Assembly (NCBI RefSeq): GCF_019797765.1
Contig: NZ_CP081862.1
Location: 62,001 to 126,000, forward strand
Direction: 5' to 3'
Length of the DNA: 64,000 bases
DNA from: Cellulomonas sp. C5510
GTDB taxonomy: Bacteria > Actinomycetota > Actinomycetes > Actinomycetales > Cellulomonadaceae
A program made the position numbers and the translations under genes. Shown piece by piece: positions 20,324 to 29,594 of this stretch. Position 1 is the first letter of the stretch, and every line of letters begins with the position of its first letter. The notes under the pieces are model-generated. The model did not search any database. It was given only the letters and a program-made list of their open reading frames with translations, and was not told the origin of the DNA.

Positions 20324-22593
20324 ATGCGCACCACCCCCGACGACACCGTCGCTCCCGACCCGTCCGCCACCGACCCGGGCGCTACCGACCCGGGCGCCGA
20401 CCCGGGCCCGGCGCCCGCGCCCGCCCGCGCGTCCCGCCGCGCGCTCCTGCGCACCGGAGGGGCCGGCCTCCTGGCGTCGGCCGTCGCGCTCGGCGCGGCC
20501 CGGACGGCGTCCGCCGCCTCCCCGGTCGCCGCGGGCCCGCGCCGGCCGGCGCGGGCGCCCGCACCACCGGCACCGTGGCCACGGTCGCCGACCTGAAGCG
20601 TCTCCAGCCCACCGCGGGCGCCGTCGTCCTCGTCGCGGGGTACGCCGCGCCGGGCGACGGCGGCGGGATGGTGACCCGGTGGGACGCCGCCGCCACCGCG
20701 GACGCGAACGGTGGCACGGTGATCGCCTCGGAGCGACGGTCGCGCGGCCGCTGGCTGCTCGTCCACGACGGCGTGCTCGACTTCCGGCAGCTCGGCGTCC
20801 TGGACGCGAGCACGCCGGCGGACGACGCGCTCGACGCGATGGTCGGCGACCCGGCGGTGCACCGCATCGAGGCGCACACGGACCTCACCTTCACCCGCCG
20901 GCACCGGTTCACCCGGTCCGACCTCGTGCTCGACTTCGGCGGGCACCTGGTGACGACCGAGGGAATCGAGCCCGCCGCGGCCAACGACCCGTTCGCGGCG
21001 GTGATGTTCTTCCGGGGGACCGTGACCGACCACGTCGTGACCTCGACGCTGCCGGATGCGCTGCCGGAGCTCGTCGACATCGTGCCGGTGCCCGACTCCG
21101 GGGCGTTCGCGGTGGGGGACTGGTACGCCGTGCAGACGGACACCCGGCCCGGGGGCGGCAGCGCCGAGCGCGAGCTGATGTACCTGGTGCAGGTGACGCA
21201 GGTGGTCGACGCCACGCACGTGCGGCTCGGCTACAAGACGGGCTGGCCGCTGGCGGCGGGCCGGGTGCTGACGTTCACGCGCGTCGAGCCGGTCCAGCGC
21301 GTGACGGTGCAGCGGATGCGGTTCCGCGGGACCGGGACGGACCAGGTGTCGGGCTCGCACCCGGTGGCCTTCGAGTACGCGACGCACTGCGACGTGCACC
21401 AGGTCGCCGCGGAGCGCACGTTCTGGCCCGTGGTGATGCGGCGGTGGAACACGTCGTACGTGACGTCGCAGTGCTCCCTGGCCAACCCGGTGAGCGTGAC
21501 GCTCGGCGGCGCGGGCTACCTCACCCAGCAGATCTCCTGCCTGTACGCGCACGTGGTGGACTGCCGGACCTCGAACGCCCGGCACCTCAACGACTTCACC
21601 TGCGCGGCGTACTCGACCGTGGAGAACTGCCACGGCGACGGCGACGTGCAGGGTCCCTTCGTCACGCACGGGCAGTACGAGCACGACCTGACCTACATCG
21701 GGAACTCCGGGCTGATGACCTTCGCCAACTCGGGCGCGACCTGGGGCGGGCGCGCCAAGCGGGTGACGGTGCGGCAGCAGGTGGCCGCGCTGTTCTTCGC
21801 CCGGGTCGGCGTCGTCGACCTGACGCTGGAGGACTGCCAGGTGGTGCGCGACCCGAGCATGCCGGACTACCCGTCGTGGATGTGGGTGAACGCGGACGGC
21901 CTCCAGATGCGCGGGTGCCGGGTCGACGGGCGGTTCCAGCTCTCGCAGGCCACGGACCTGTCCGCACGCCCCACGGTGATCGAGGACTGCGTGATCGGCC
22001 TGGCGGACCAGCTGGCGTCGATGCCGTTCGTGGCCGCGAACGTCTCCACGCCGGTGCACCTGGTGCGGACGACGATCACGGGCCTGGACGGCGGCACGAC
22101 CCTGTTCTCCGGGACCGGCCCGCTCATCCTGACGGGCTGCACGCTCCAGGGCTCCGAGGGTGGCGCGGCGCTCACCGTGGCGTCGTCCCGCCTGGTGCTG
22201 GACGGGACCGAGCTGGCCGGCACCGGGGTCCTGCTGGCCGGGACCGGGGATCAGGCGCTCGAGGTGACCGGCGGCACGCGGGCGACGGGGGCCCCGGCGT
22301 CGGGTGTGGTGTTCGGGCGGGCCGCGACCGGCGGGACCCTGTCGTGGTCGTTCGACGGGTACACCGGGGTCGCCGGCGGGGACGCGGTCGCGCACGTCGC
22401 GCTCACGGGCGGGAGCAACCACTACCGCGCGACCGGCTCGACGTTCGAGGGAGGTCGGCTGGAGCTCGCCGACGCGGCGTTCGGGCCCGGGTCGTCGCTG
22501 CTGCACACGGCCAACGTGGAGCGCGGCGTGACCCGGACGGCGCTCCCGGCGACGGGGGACCGCGTCCTGTCGGACGGCAACCTGGTGGCCTGA
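20324..22593 (+). CDS. Secreted right-handed beta-helix protein with Tat signal; reading frame broken near its N-terminus
   Basis: The N-terminal part (ATG 20324) encodes a Tat-type signal: SRRALLRTGGAGLLASAVAL, then a TASAA cleavage site. This frame stops at 20594-20596, while the mature domain (from TVATVADLKRL, about 20570 on) continues in the neighbouring frame to 22593. A one-base loss in the GC-rich stretch 20520-20590 would explain it, either as a sequencing error or a real mutation. The mature part of about 670 residues has serial beta-strand coils with short DCxV/ENC-type repeats, as in pectate-lyase-fold proteins and tailspikes (Pectate_lyase_3 type). A polysaccharide-cleaving role is inferred; no catalytic residues were assigned. 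It neighbours the IclR/sugar locus. Confidence 0.7.
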
Positions 22594-22601
22594 TGCTCTA
22601 C

Positions 22602-22618
22602 GTTCGGCAATGCCGAAC
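22602..22618. promoter_or_regulatory. IclR-type palindrome, copy 1
   Basis: GTTCGG-CAATG-CCGAAC, a perfect palindrome, followed by AGCGG. A TACGTT -10-like hexamer (22600-22605) overlaps the left arm. It starts 9 nt after the beta-helix stop, where no gene start is apparent. Confidence 0.7.
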
Positions 22619-22691
22619 AGCGGCAGGCTTTACAGAACCGTAACGCCCAGGCCTTGCCGCCGACCCGGTCGCGCGCTTCAATGAACTGTCC

Positions 22692-22708
22692 GTTCGGTTG
22701 TGCCGAAT
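22692..22708. promoter_or_regulatory. IclR-type palindrome, copy 2
   Basis: GTTCGG-TTGTG-CCGAAT. Its reverse complement agrees with copy 3 at 15 of 17 positions. Copies 1 and 2 are 90 bp apart centre to centre, nearly the same as copies 3 and 4. Confidence 0.65.
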
Positions 22709-22780
22709 GGCGTTTGGAAAGTGCTCGTGGCGGAGCGCAAGGCAGCACGTGGGGCCGCGGCCGGGCTGGACCGCACCCCT

Positions 22781-22813
22781 GGAGGGCAGCACCCCGACCG
22801 GGTGCTGCCCTCC
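22781..22813. terminator. Bidirectional hairpin terminator
   Basis: A perfect 14-bp stem, GGAGGGCAGCACCC (22781-22794) and its complement (22800-22813), with a 5-nt loop. It lies 20 bp after the stop of the minus-strand Gfo/Idh gene, and would also end any plus-strand transcript from the region with palindromes 1 and 2. Confidence 0.85.
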
Positions 22814-22833
22814 GCCGCGCCCGGGCCGGTCGG

Positions 22834-23706
22834 TCACGCGCACAGCGCGGCGAGGACGCGGACGGCGTCGACCAGTGCGGCACCCGACGGCGCCACGGTG
22901 CCGCTGCGCACGCCCGCGAGGAACCGGGACAGCACCGGCCGCAGGTAGTCGGCGCCCAGCTCGACCCGCACGTCCTCCCGCCCGTCGGCCCCGGTGACCG
23001 CCACCTGGTACGGCGTGCCGGCGCTATCGGCACCGCGACCGGGGGTCGCGACCGTCACCACCCCCACGTCCCGCCCGGCGGGGACCAGCGCCGTCCGGGT
23101 GCCGGCGCCGGCGACCACCGCGACCGGCCCGGACACCGGGTCGCGCAGCACCCCGAGGGCGGCCTCGACCACGTGCACGGCGGTGAACGCCAGGCCGCCG
23201 TGCGGGGACGCGGGGTCGGCCGGCCCGGAGGCCGTGACGGTCAGGCCGGACGGCGACGGGCGCCAGCGCGCGGCGAGGGCGCGCACGTCCGGGTGCAGGC
23301 GCAGGGCCGAGGCGCTGCTCAGCGGGAGCCCGTGCGCCGCGGCCAGCTCCACCAGCCGCGCCGCGTCCTCGGGGTCGGCGGTGAACGGCTTGTCGACGAG
23401 CAGCGGCAGGCCCGCCCGCAGCAGCGGCTCGGCCAGCGCGCGGTGCCCGCGGGCGTCCCGGGTGGCCAGCAGCACGGCCTGCACGCCGGAGCGCGCGAGC
23501 AGGGCCGCCGTGCGCTCCGGTGTGCCCGACCGCGTGGCCGCGGCGCCCGCGCGGCGGAGCGTGGCGAGACGGTCGTCCCCCGCCGGTTCGGCGTCCGGGA
23601 CGGCGACGACGGCGACGTCGACACCCGGGCCGAGTGCGCCCGCCCGGGCGAGCCGCAGCACCTGGTCGACGTGCGTCGACTCGGCCCCGACGATCCCCAG
23701 TCGCAT
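22834..23706 (-). CDS. Gfo/Idh/MocA family NAD(P)-dependent dehydrogenase
   Basis: A 290-residue oxidoreductase. The Rossmann motif is GIVGAESTHVDQ at residues 4-15, and the family hallmark EKP appears as VDKPFTADP near residue 106. It is shorter than the usual 330-380 residues. Such enzymes oxidise or epimerise sugars, inositols and their derivatives. AGGAGGACAGG before the ATG supports the start at 23706; palindrome copy 3 lies 16 nt upstream, so the IclR regulator likely controls it. It is divergent from iclR. Confidence 0.85.
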   Translation of the reverse strand: MRLGIVGAESTHVDQVLRLARAGALGPGVDVAVVAVPDAEPAGDDRLATLRRAGAAATRSGTPERTAALLARSGVQAVLLATRDARGHRALAEPLLRAGLPLLVDKPFTADPEDAARLVELAAAHGLPLSSASALRLHPDVRALAARWRPSPSGLTVTASGPADPASPHGGLAFTAVHVVEAALGVLRDPVSGPVAVVAGAGTRTALVPAGRDVGVVTVATPGRGADSAGTPYQVAVTGADGREDVRVELGADYLRPVLSRFLAGVRSGTVAPSGAALVDAVRVLAALCA

Positions 23707-23721
23707 CCTGTCCTCCTGTGC

Positions 23722-23738
23722 GTTCGGCACGACCGAAC
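23722..23738. promoter_or_regulatory. IclR-type palindrome, copy 3
   Basis: GTTCGG-CACGA-CCGAAC, followed by AGCGG as in copies 1 and 4. It sits 16 nt upstream of the minus-strand Gfo/Idh start codon, within the leader. Confidence 0.75.
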
Positions 23739-23810
23739 AGCGGCGGAGCGCGGCGCGGGCGGGACCGGCTCGGCCTCGACGGGCGCGATCGGCCGTCCGC
23801 CTCGGACACT

Positions 23811-23827
23811 AGTCGGCGGTACCGAAC
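23811..23827. promoter_or_regulatory. IclR-type palindrome, copy 4
   Basis: AGTCGG-CGGTA-CCGAAC, followed by AGCGG. It overlaps the spacer of a weak promoter with -10 TAGCCT (23834-23839) in front of the IclR gene, consistent with autoregulation. Confidence 0.65.
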
Positions 23828-23885
23828 AGCGGCTAGCCTGGCAGCACGGCGCCGGCGCGGCGCCCCGGCCTGCAGGGGAGACCAC

Positions 23886-24752
23886 ATGGAGCCGAGCCCG
23901 CCCGAGTCCGAGGACTCCCGGTACTGGGTGCGCTCGGTGGCCCGTGCCGTCGACGTGCTGGAGCTCCTGGCGGCTCGACCACCCGGTGACGGCATGTCCG
24001 TGACCGAGATCGGTCAGGCGCTCGGGCTGTCCAAGAGCGCGGCCTTCGCGACGCTGTACACGCTCACCCGTCGCGGGCTGGTGGCCGACGACGGCGCGGG
24101 CATGTCCCGGCGCTACCGGCTCGGCATGGCCCTCGCACGCCTGGGCTCGCAGGCGCTGGCGCAGACGTCGTTGCGCGACGTGGCGCGGCCGCACCTCGTC
24201 GCGCTGGCCCGCACCACCTCGGCGACGGCGCGGCTCGCGACGCTGGTCCAGGACCAGGCGGTCGTCATCGACCAGGTCGGCGGCAACGAGCGCATCCGGC
24301 TCGACCTGCGGATGGGCAGCCACGAGCTGCCGCACTCCACCGGCCTCGGCAAGGCGATCCTGTCGTGGCTGCCGCCCGACCAGGTGCGCGAGCTGGTGGG
24401 GCGCGTGGGGCTCATGCGCCGGACGTCGCGCACCATCACGGACGTCGACACGCTGGTCGCGCACCTGGCCGAGAGCCGCGCGCAGGGCTACGCCATCGAC
24501 GACGAGGAGGACGCCGAGGGGGTGTTCTGCATCGGCTCGCCGCTGCTCGGGCACGACGGCGCGTGCGTCGGCGCGATCTCCATCACGGGCCTCAAGCTCG
24601 ACCAGCCGGCGTGGCACTACCAGGAGCTCGGGCGCACCGTGCGCGACTCCGCCCGGCACATCTCCCGGGACCTCGGGTACGACCCGGACGCCCCCGCGGT
24701 GACGACGGTCGGCGGCCCCGAGGTGGTTGACGGGGCGGTCGCCCCGGACTAG
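23886..24752 (+). CDS. IclR-family transcriptional regulator of the sugar-acid locus
   Basis: A 288-residue regulator with the IclR layout: N-terminal winged HTH (SVTEIGQALGLSKSAAFATLYTL in outline, about 35-57) and the C-terminal GAF-like effector domain, recognisable by HSTGLGKAILSWLP, AIDDEEDAEGVFCIGSPL and VGAISITG. The effector is usually a pathway intermediate, here perhaps a sugar acid. AGGGGAG (23873-23879) precedes the ATG. Four copies of a GTTCGG-N5-CCGAAC palindrome lie within 1.3 kb, two of them in its own divergent promoter region, making it the likely binder. Confidence 0.9.
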   Translation: MEPSPPESEDSRYWVRSVARAVDVLELLAARPPGDGMSVTEIGQALGLSKSAAFATLYTLTRRGLVADDGAGMSRRYRLGMALARLGSQALAQTSLRDVARPHLVALARTTSATARLATLVQDQAVVIDQVGGNERIRLDLRMGSHELPHSTGLGKAILSWLPPDQVRELVGRVGLMRRTSRTITDVDTLVAHLAESRAQGYAIDDEEDAEGVFCIGSPLLGHDGACVGAISITGLKLDQPAWHYQELGRTVRDSARHISRDLGYDPDAPAVTTVGGPEVVDGAVAPD

Positions 24753-24755
24753 CGT
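24727..24755 (+). promoter_or_regulatory. Promoter at the end of the IclR gene
   Basis: TTGACG (24727-24732), 17 nt, TAGCGT (24750-24755). It would drive the second Gfo/Idh gene and possibly the transporter, with a leader of about 145 nt in which I see no recognisable element or IclR palindrome. Confidence 0.5.
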
Positions 24756-24908
24756 CCCGTCCCACTGCACGACCCGCCCCAGCCCGGGAGGGTCGTCGCG
24801 ACGCAGGCCAGCCCCCTGCGCTCCGCCAGACGGTCGCCCTCGACGGGGAGGACGACCGCCAGCACGGCCCCGACGCCACGACGCGCACCGCGCGGACGAG
24901 TCCACGAC

Positions 24909-26336
24909 GTGACGAGTCCCCAGGCGGTCGGCATGGCAACGAGCAGCGAGACGTCCCCGCGCACGACGGGCGCGCCCACCGGCGTCCCGGCGGCCGCGGC
25001 GACGCGGTCGCCGACGGCACCGGCCGCCCCCGCCCCGCGGTCGTGGGAGCACGCGCCGCGCCGCAGCACCGCCGACGCCGTCGCCGGACTGCCGCCGGTC
25101 ACCGTCGCCCTGGTCGGCGCCGGCAACCGCGGCCAGACCTACCTGGCGTGGGCGCGGGCGAACCCGGGACGCGCCCGGCTGGTCGCCGTCGCCGACCCGC
25201 AGCCGCACCGGCGCGAGCTCGTCGCCGCGGGCGACCCGGGCGTCACGCACTACGACGACTGGCGGGACCTCGCCGCGCAGGGCCGGGTCGCGGACATGGT
25301 CGTGATCTCCACCCAGGACCGCGACCACGCCGAGCCGGCGGAGGCGTTCGCGGCGCTCGGCTACGCGGTGCTCCTGGAGAAGCCGATCGCCCCGACCGAG
25401 GCGGAGTGCCGCCGGATCGTCGCGGCGGTCGAGCGGGCGGGCGTGCTGTTCGGCGTCTGCCACGTCCTGCGGTACACGCCGTACACCGACCTGGTGAAGG
25501 AGGTCGTCGACTCCGGGGTCCTCGGCCGGGTGGTCGACGTGCAGCACCTCGAGCCGGTCGGCTGGTGGCACATGGCGCACTCCTACGTGCGCGGCCCGTG
25601 GCGGCGCGAGGACGAGTCGGCGCCGATGCTGCTGGCCAAGTCCTGCCACGACGTCGACTGGATCCGGTACGTGACCGGCCTGCGGGTCGAGAGGGTGTCG
25701 TCCTTCGGGTCGCTCACCGAGTTCCGCCCCGAGCACCGGCCCGCCGGCGCCGCGGACCGGTGCCTCGACTGCGCGCTCGAGCCCGGGTGCCCGTACTCCG
25801 CCCCGCGCCTGTACCTCGGCACGCTGCGCGCGGACGGCCCGGTCTGGCCGGTCACGGTCATCACGTCGCGCACGGACGAGCAGGGGGTCGTCGACGCGCT
25901 CCGCACCGGCCCGTACGGCCGCTGCGTGTGGGACTGCGACAACGACGTGGTCGACCACCAGGTCGTCGCGATGCGGCTCGAGGGCGGTGCCGCGGCGACG
26001 TTCACCATGACGGCGTTCTCCGAGCAGACCCACCGGCAGACGCGGGTGTTCGGCACGCACGGGTCGCTCGAGGGCGACGGCGAGCGGGTCCGCGTCGTCG
26101 ACTTCCGGGACAACACCGTGCGCGTCCTCGACACCGGCGCGGCCGGCTCGAACGCCGCGGACGGCCACGGCGGCGGCGACGCCGGCCTCATGGACGCCTT
26201 CACCGCCGCGGTCGCCACCGGTGACCGCACCTGGGTCCGGTCCGGAGCGGCCGAGTCCCTCGACAGCCACCTCGTCGTGTTCGCCGCCGAGCAGGCGCGC
26301 CGGACCGGCGAGGTCCGGGAGGTGGGCGCCGCGTGA
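24909..26336 (+). CDS. Gfo/Idh/MocA family oxidoreductase
   Basis: A 475-residue dehydrogenase. After about 60 residues of Ala/Pro/Thr-rich leader comes the Rossmann motif VALVGAGNRGQTY (about 64-76), then LLEKPIAPTEAEC with the EKP lysine and CHVLRYTPYTDLVK in the substrate region. A C-terminal section holds CLDCALEPGCPYSAPRLYLG, a Cys-rich segment typical of one large subfamily. The domain pair binds NAD(P) and a sugar-like substrate. The GTG start at 24909 is uncertain; a later start (ATG 24933) would shorten the disordered leader. It is the first gene after the promoter at 24727 and precedes the ABC importer. Confidence 0.85.
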   Translation: MTSPQAVGMATSSETSPRTTGAPTGVPAAAATRSPTAPAAPAPRSWEHAPRRSTADAVAGLPPVTVALVGAGNRGQTYLAWARANPGRARLVAVADPQPHRRELVAAGDPGVTHYDDWRDLAAQGRVADMVVISTQDRDHAEPAEAFAALGYAVLLEKPIAPTEAECRRIVAAVERAGVLFGVCHVLRYTPYTDLVKEVVDSGVLGRVVDVQHLEPVGWWHMAHSYVRGPWRREDESAPMLLAKSCHDVDWIRYVTGLRVERVSSFGSLTEFRPEHRPAGAADRCLDCALEPGCPYSAPRLYLGTLRADGPVWPVTVITSRTDEQGVVDALRTGPYGRCVWDCDNDVVDHQVVAMRLEGGAAATFTMTAFSEQTHRQTRVFGTHGSLEGDGERVRVVDFRDNTVRVLDTGAAGSNAADGHGGGDAGLMDAFTAAVATGDRTWVRSGAAESLDSHLVVFAAEQARRTGEVREVGAA

Positions 26337-26427
26337 CGGCCGCCGCCCGGGGCACCACGCACCACCCGCACGTCCCCCAGCAGTCCCTGCCTTCCCCCGA
26401 CCCCAGGGTCCTGATCAAGGAGATGCG

Positions 26428-27690
26428 ATGAGACTCGCGACGAAGTCGCTGGTGGCGGCCGGAGCCGCCTGCACGGTCCTGCTCGCCGGCTGTTCCTCCT
26501 CGTCCGACGGCGACGCCGCCGGCAGCGGCGAGGACGGAGCCCTGTCCGGCGAGGTCACGATGTGGATCTACCCGATCATCGCGGACGAGACCGCGCACCA
26601 GGACTTCTGGGACGCGCAGGTCGAGGCGTTCACCGCGGAGAACCCCGACGTCGACGTCACCGTCCAGGTGTACCCGTGGGCGGGCCGCGACGAGTCGCTG
26701 ACCACCGCGATCGCGTCCGGCACCGGCCCGGACGTCGTGTACCTGATCCCCGACCAGCTCGCGACGTACCAGTCGTCGATCGAGCCGGTCGACGGCTACC
26801 TGTCCGAGGAGCACGTCGCCGACATCCTCCCGAACGTCGCCGAGTCGATCACCGTCGACGGCCAGATGCTCGGCGCGCCGCTGCTCACCAGCTCCAACCC
26901 GCTGGTGTGCGACAAGGCGGCGTTCGACGCGATCGGTGCCACCGAGTACCCGGAGACCTGGGACGACCTGCTGGACATCGCCCCGGACCTGGCCGAGCAG
27001 GGCATCTACGCCACGAACTACTGGGGCTCGCCCGAGGTCACGCTGAACATGACGTTCTACCCGCTGCTGTGGCAGGCGGGGGGCGACGTGTTCAGCGAGG
27101 ACGGCACGTCGGTGGCGTTCAACTCGGACGCGGGCGTCGAGGCGCTCGAGTTCCTCGTCGAGCTGAACGAGGGCGGCTACCTCGAGCCCGACCTCATCAC
27201 CACCACGCCGAGCATCGAGCAGACGGCGCTCGCGCAGAACAAGGTCGCCTGCACCTGGCAGTCCGGCCCGGCTGACGTCGAGGCGTACTGGGGCACCGAG
27301 AACATCGTCATCCAGCCGCCGCTGACCCACGAGGAGACGGTCGGCTACGGCACCGTCGGCTCGCTGTCGATGCTCAAGGGCTCGGAGAACAAGGACGCGG
27401 CCGGCGCGTGGATCGACTTCGTGACCTCGGCGGACCCGGTCACCGAGTTCGTCACCACCGCGAAGATGTTCTCCCCGCTGTCCTCGACCGGCGAGCTCTA
27501 CGCGGACGACCCGGTGTACGGCGCGATCGAGAAGACGATCCCCGACACCACGGTCGGCCCGGTCAACGAGCACGCCCGCGAGGTGATGGGCGTCCTCGCC
27601 CCGGAGATCCAGGCCGCGCTGCTCGGGCAGAAGTCCGCGCAGCAGGCCCTCGACGACGCCGCGGCCTCGGCCGACGCCATGCTGGGCTGA
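26428..27690 (+). CDS. ABC sugar transporter solute-binding lipoprotein (family 1)
   Basis: Extracellular receptor of 420 residues. The signal peptide ends with lipobox LLAGC (Cys22 is lipidated), then an Ala/Ser/Gly/Asp linker and the family 1 binding fold (VTMWIYP, ENPDVDVTVQVYPW, GTGPDVVYLIPDQ). AAGGAGA at 26417-26423 supports the ATG. It precedes two permease genes, completing the membrane part of a carbohydrate-uptake-1 importer. No ATPase gene is nearby; such importers usually share an MsiK-type ATPase encoded elsewhere. The ligand is probably a mono- or oligosaccharide related to the adjacent catabolic genes. Confidence 0.93.
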   Translation: MRLATKSLVAAGAACTVLLAGCSSSSDGDAAGSGEDGALSGEVTMWIYPIIADETAHQDFWDAQVEAFTAENPDVDVTVQVYPWAGRDESLTTAIASGTGPDVVYLIPDQLATYQSSIEPVDGYLSEEHVADILPNVAESITVDGQMLGAPLLTSSNPLVCDKAAFDAIGATEYPETWDDLLDIAPDLAEQGIYATNYWGSPEVTLNMTFYPLLWQAGGDVFSEDGTSVAFNSDAGVEALEFLVELNEGGYLEPDLITTTPSIEQTALAQNKVACTWQSGPADVEAYWGTENIVIQPPLTHEETVGYGTVGSLSMLKGSENKDAAGAWIDFVTSADPVTEFVTTAKMFSPLSSTGELYADDPVYGAIEKTIPDTTVGPVNEHAREVMGVLAPEIQAALLGQKSAQQALDDAAASADAMLG

Positions 27691-27697
27691 CCAGGCG

Positions 27698-28633
27698 ATG
27701 ACCTCTGCACTCCGCGAGCCCGCCGCGGCGCCCACGCGCCGCGGCGGGCCCGGCCGGGCCGGTGGCCGGTCGGTGATGGCGCGCTGGGACGCGCGGACCG
27801 GCCTGCTGTTCGCCCTGCCGACGTTCCTGCTGTTCCTGGCGTTCCGGTTCGGTCCGGCGATCGCCGGCGTCGGCCTGTCGTTCTTCGACTACGACATCTC
27901 CGGCAGCCTCGAGTGGGAGGGGCTGGCGAACTTCGAGCGCATGGTCGGCGACCCGGTGTTCTGGCAGGCCCTGCGCGTGACCGTGCTCTACACGCTGCTC
28001 GCCGTGCCGCTGTCCCTGGGGCTGTCCCTGGTGATGGCGCTCGCGGTGCGACGCCGGTTCCGCGGGGTGGGGTTCTTCCGGTCGGTGTTCTTCCTGCCGG
28101 TCATCACCTCGCTGGTGCTGGCGGGCACGGTGTTCGTCTGGGTGTTCTCGACCGACGGCCCGGTGTCGACGGTCTCGCAGTGGCTGGGCGGCAGCGGGCA
28201 GTCGTGGCTGTCCTCGTCGCTGCTGGTGGTCCCGGCGCTCGTGCTCGTGGGCGTCTGGTCGCGGTTCGGCTACGGGATGCTCATCCTGCTGGCCGGCCTC
28301 CAGGAGGTGCCGCGCGAGCTGGAGGAGGCCGCGCTGACCGACGGCGCCGGCCCCCTCGCTCGGTTCCGGTACATCGTGCTGCCGCACCTGAAGCCGTCGC
28401 TGTTCTTCCTCGCGGTCATCGAGACGACGGCGTCGTTCCAGGTCTTCGACCTGATCTTCGTCATGACCCAGGGCGGTCCCGCCCGCGGCAGCTACACCCT
28501 CGTCTACATGCTCTACGACCAGGGCTTCAAGTACGTCGACTACGGCTACGCCGCGGCGATCGGCGTCGCGCTGTTCGCCATGACGCTCGTCGTGGCCGTG
28601 GTCCAGCGACGCTTCCTCGGGAGGGAATCGTGA
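27698..28633 (+). CDS. ABC sugar transporter permease, MalF-type
   Basis: A 311-residue inner-membrane permease with about six transmembrane segments and the EAA loop EEAALTDGAGPLARFRYIVLP, which docks on the ATPase. About 30 basic/Ala-rich residues precede the first helix. It follows the binding-protein gene by 7 nt and overlaps the next permease by 4 nt. Confidence 0.93.
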   Translation: MTSALREPAAAPTRRGGPGRAGGRSVMARWDARTGLLFALPTFLLFLAFRFGPAIAGVGLSFFDYDISGSLEWEGLANFERMVGDPVFWQALRVTVLYTLLAVPLSLGLSLVMALAVRRRFRGVGFFRSVFFLPVITSLVLAGTVFVWVFSTDGPVSTVSQWLGGSGQSWLSSSLLVVPALVLVGVWSRFGYGMLILLAGLQEVPRELEEAALTDGAGPLARFRYIVLPHLKPSLFFLAVIETTASFQVFDLIFVMTQGGPARGSYTLVYMLYDQGFKYVDYGYAAAIGVALFAMTLVVAVVQRRFLGRES

Positions 28634-29532
28634 GCGCCCCCACCGCACAGGTCACGGCCCCGCCCGCCGTCCCGACGACCTCGGCCGGCCCGCACCGCCG
28701 CCCGTACCGCGCCCTCGAGCCCACGCGCCGGGGGAAGGTGCTGCGCGGGCTGCTGCTCGCGGCGGGCTCGCTGCTGACGATCTTCCCGTTCTACGCGATG
28801 GTCGTCATCGCGCTGCGGCCCGAGACGGCCATCGACTTCCCGTCGTCGCTGCTGCCGTGGAACCTCGACACCTCCGCGTTCCGCGACGTGCTCGCGGGGC
28901 AGGACATGCTGCGCTGGACGCTCAACAGCGTCATCTACTCCGTGGTGTCCGTGGTGGCGGTGCTCGTGATGGCGTCAATGGCCGGCTACGCGTTCGCCAA
29001 GAAGCGGTTCCCCGGGCGCGAGGCCATGTTCTGGTCGTTCCTCGCGATGGTGATGGTGCCGTACCACGTCACCCTCATCCCGACCTTCATCGTCATGGCG
29101 AAGCTCGGCGGCGTCGACACGTACTGGGGTCTGATCCTGCCGTCGCTGGCGAACGCCCAGGCGGTGTTCCTCATGCGGCAGTTCATCAAGGGGCTGCCGG
29201 ACGAGCTGTTCGAGGCCGCGAAGATCGACGGCGCCGGGGAGTGGCGCACGTTCGCCACGATCGTGCTGCCGCTGTGCAAGCCGGTGCTCGCGACGCTCGG
29301 CACGTTCGTGTTCCTGTGGCACTGGAACGACTTCCTGTGGCCGCTCATCATCGGCAAGAGCGCGGACATGTGGACGCTCACCGTGGGCATCGCGTCGCTG
29401 CGCCAGCAGCAGGTGCCGCTGTCGGTGGTGCTGGCCGGGTCCGTCGTCGCCCTCGTCCCGATCTTCGCCGCGTACGCCGTCGCGCAGCGCTCGTTCCAGG
29501 AGGGCGTGGCGCAGACCGGCATCAAGGGCTGA
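28630..29532 (+). CDS. ABC sugar transporter permease, MalG-type
   Basis: A 300-residue permease with six hydrophobic segments, the MalG-like FEAAKIDGAGEWRTFATIVLP EAA loop and the terminal ERSFQ-like QRSFQEGVAQTGIKG. The GTG start overlaps the stop of the first permease (GTGA), ensuring 1:1 synthesis. Last transporter gene before the catabolic run. Confidence 0.93.
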   Translation: MSAPTAQVTAPPAVPTTSAGPHRRPYRALEPTRRGKVLRGLLLAAGSLLTIFPFYAMVVIALRPETAIDFPSSLLPWNLDTSAFRDVLAGQDMLRWTLNSVIYSVVSVVAVLVMASMAGYAFAKKRFPGREAMFWSFLAMVMVPYHVTLIPTFIVMAKLGGVDTYWGLILPSLANAQAVFLMRQFIKGLPDELFEAAKIDGAGEWRTFATIVLPLCKPVLATLGTFVFLWHWNDFLWPLIIGKSADMWTLTVGIASLRQQQVPLSVVLAGSVVALVPIFAAYAVAQRSFQEGVAQTGIKG

Positions 29533-29594
29533 GCCGCCGCGGCGACCGCCGCGCCCCCGGCCCCCCGTCCCGCAGACCCCACGGAAGGACCCGC

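Noticed and set aside
20540..20596. Programmed ribosomal frameshift in the beta-helix gene
   Set aside because: No slippery heptamer or clear downstream pseudoknot was found; a simple indel explains the data.
22598..22948. Small ORFs of 81-99 codons in the region of palindromes 1 and 2
   Set aside because: They run through the terminator hairpin or into the antisense of the Gfo/Idh gene, lack ribosome binding sites and have no conserved features.
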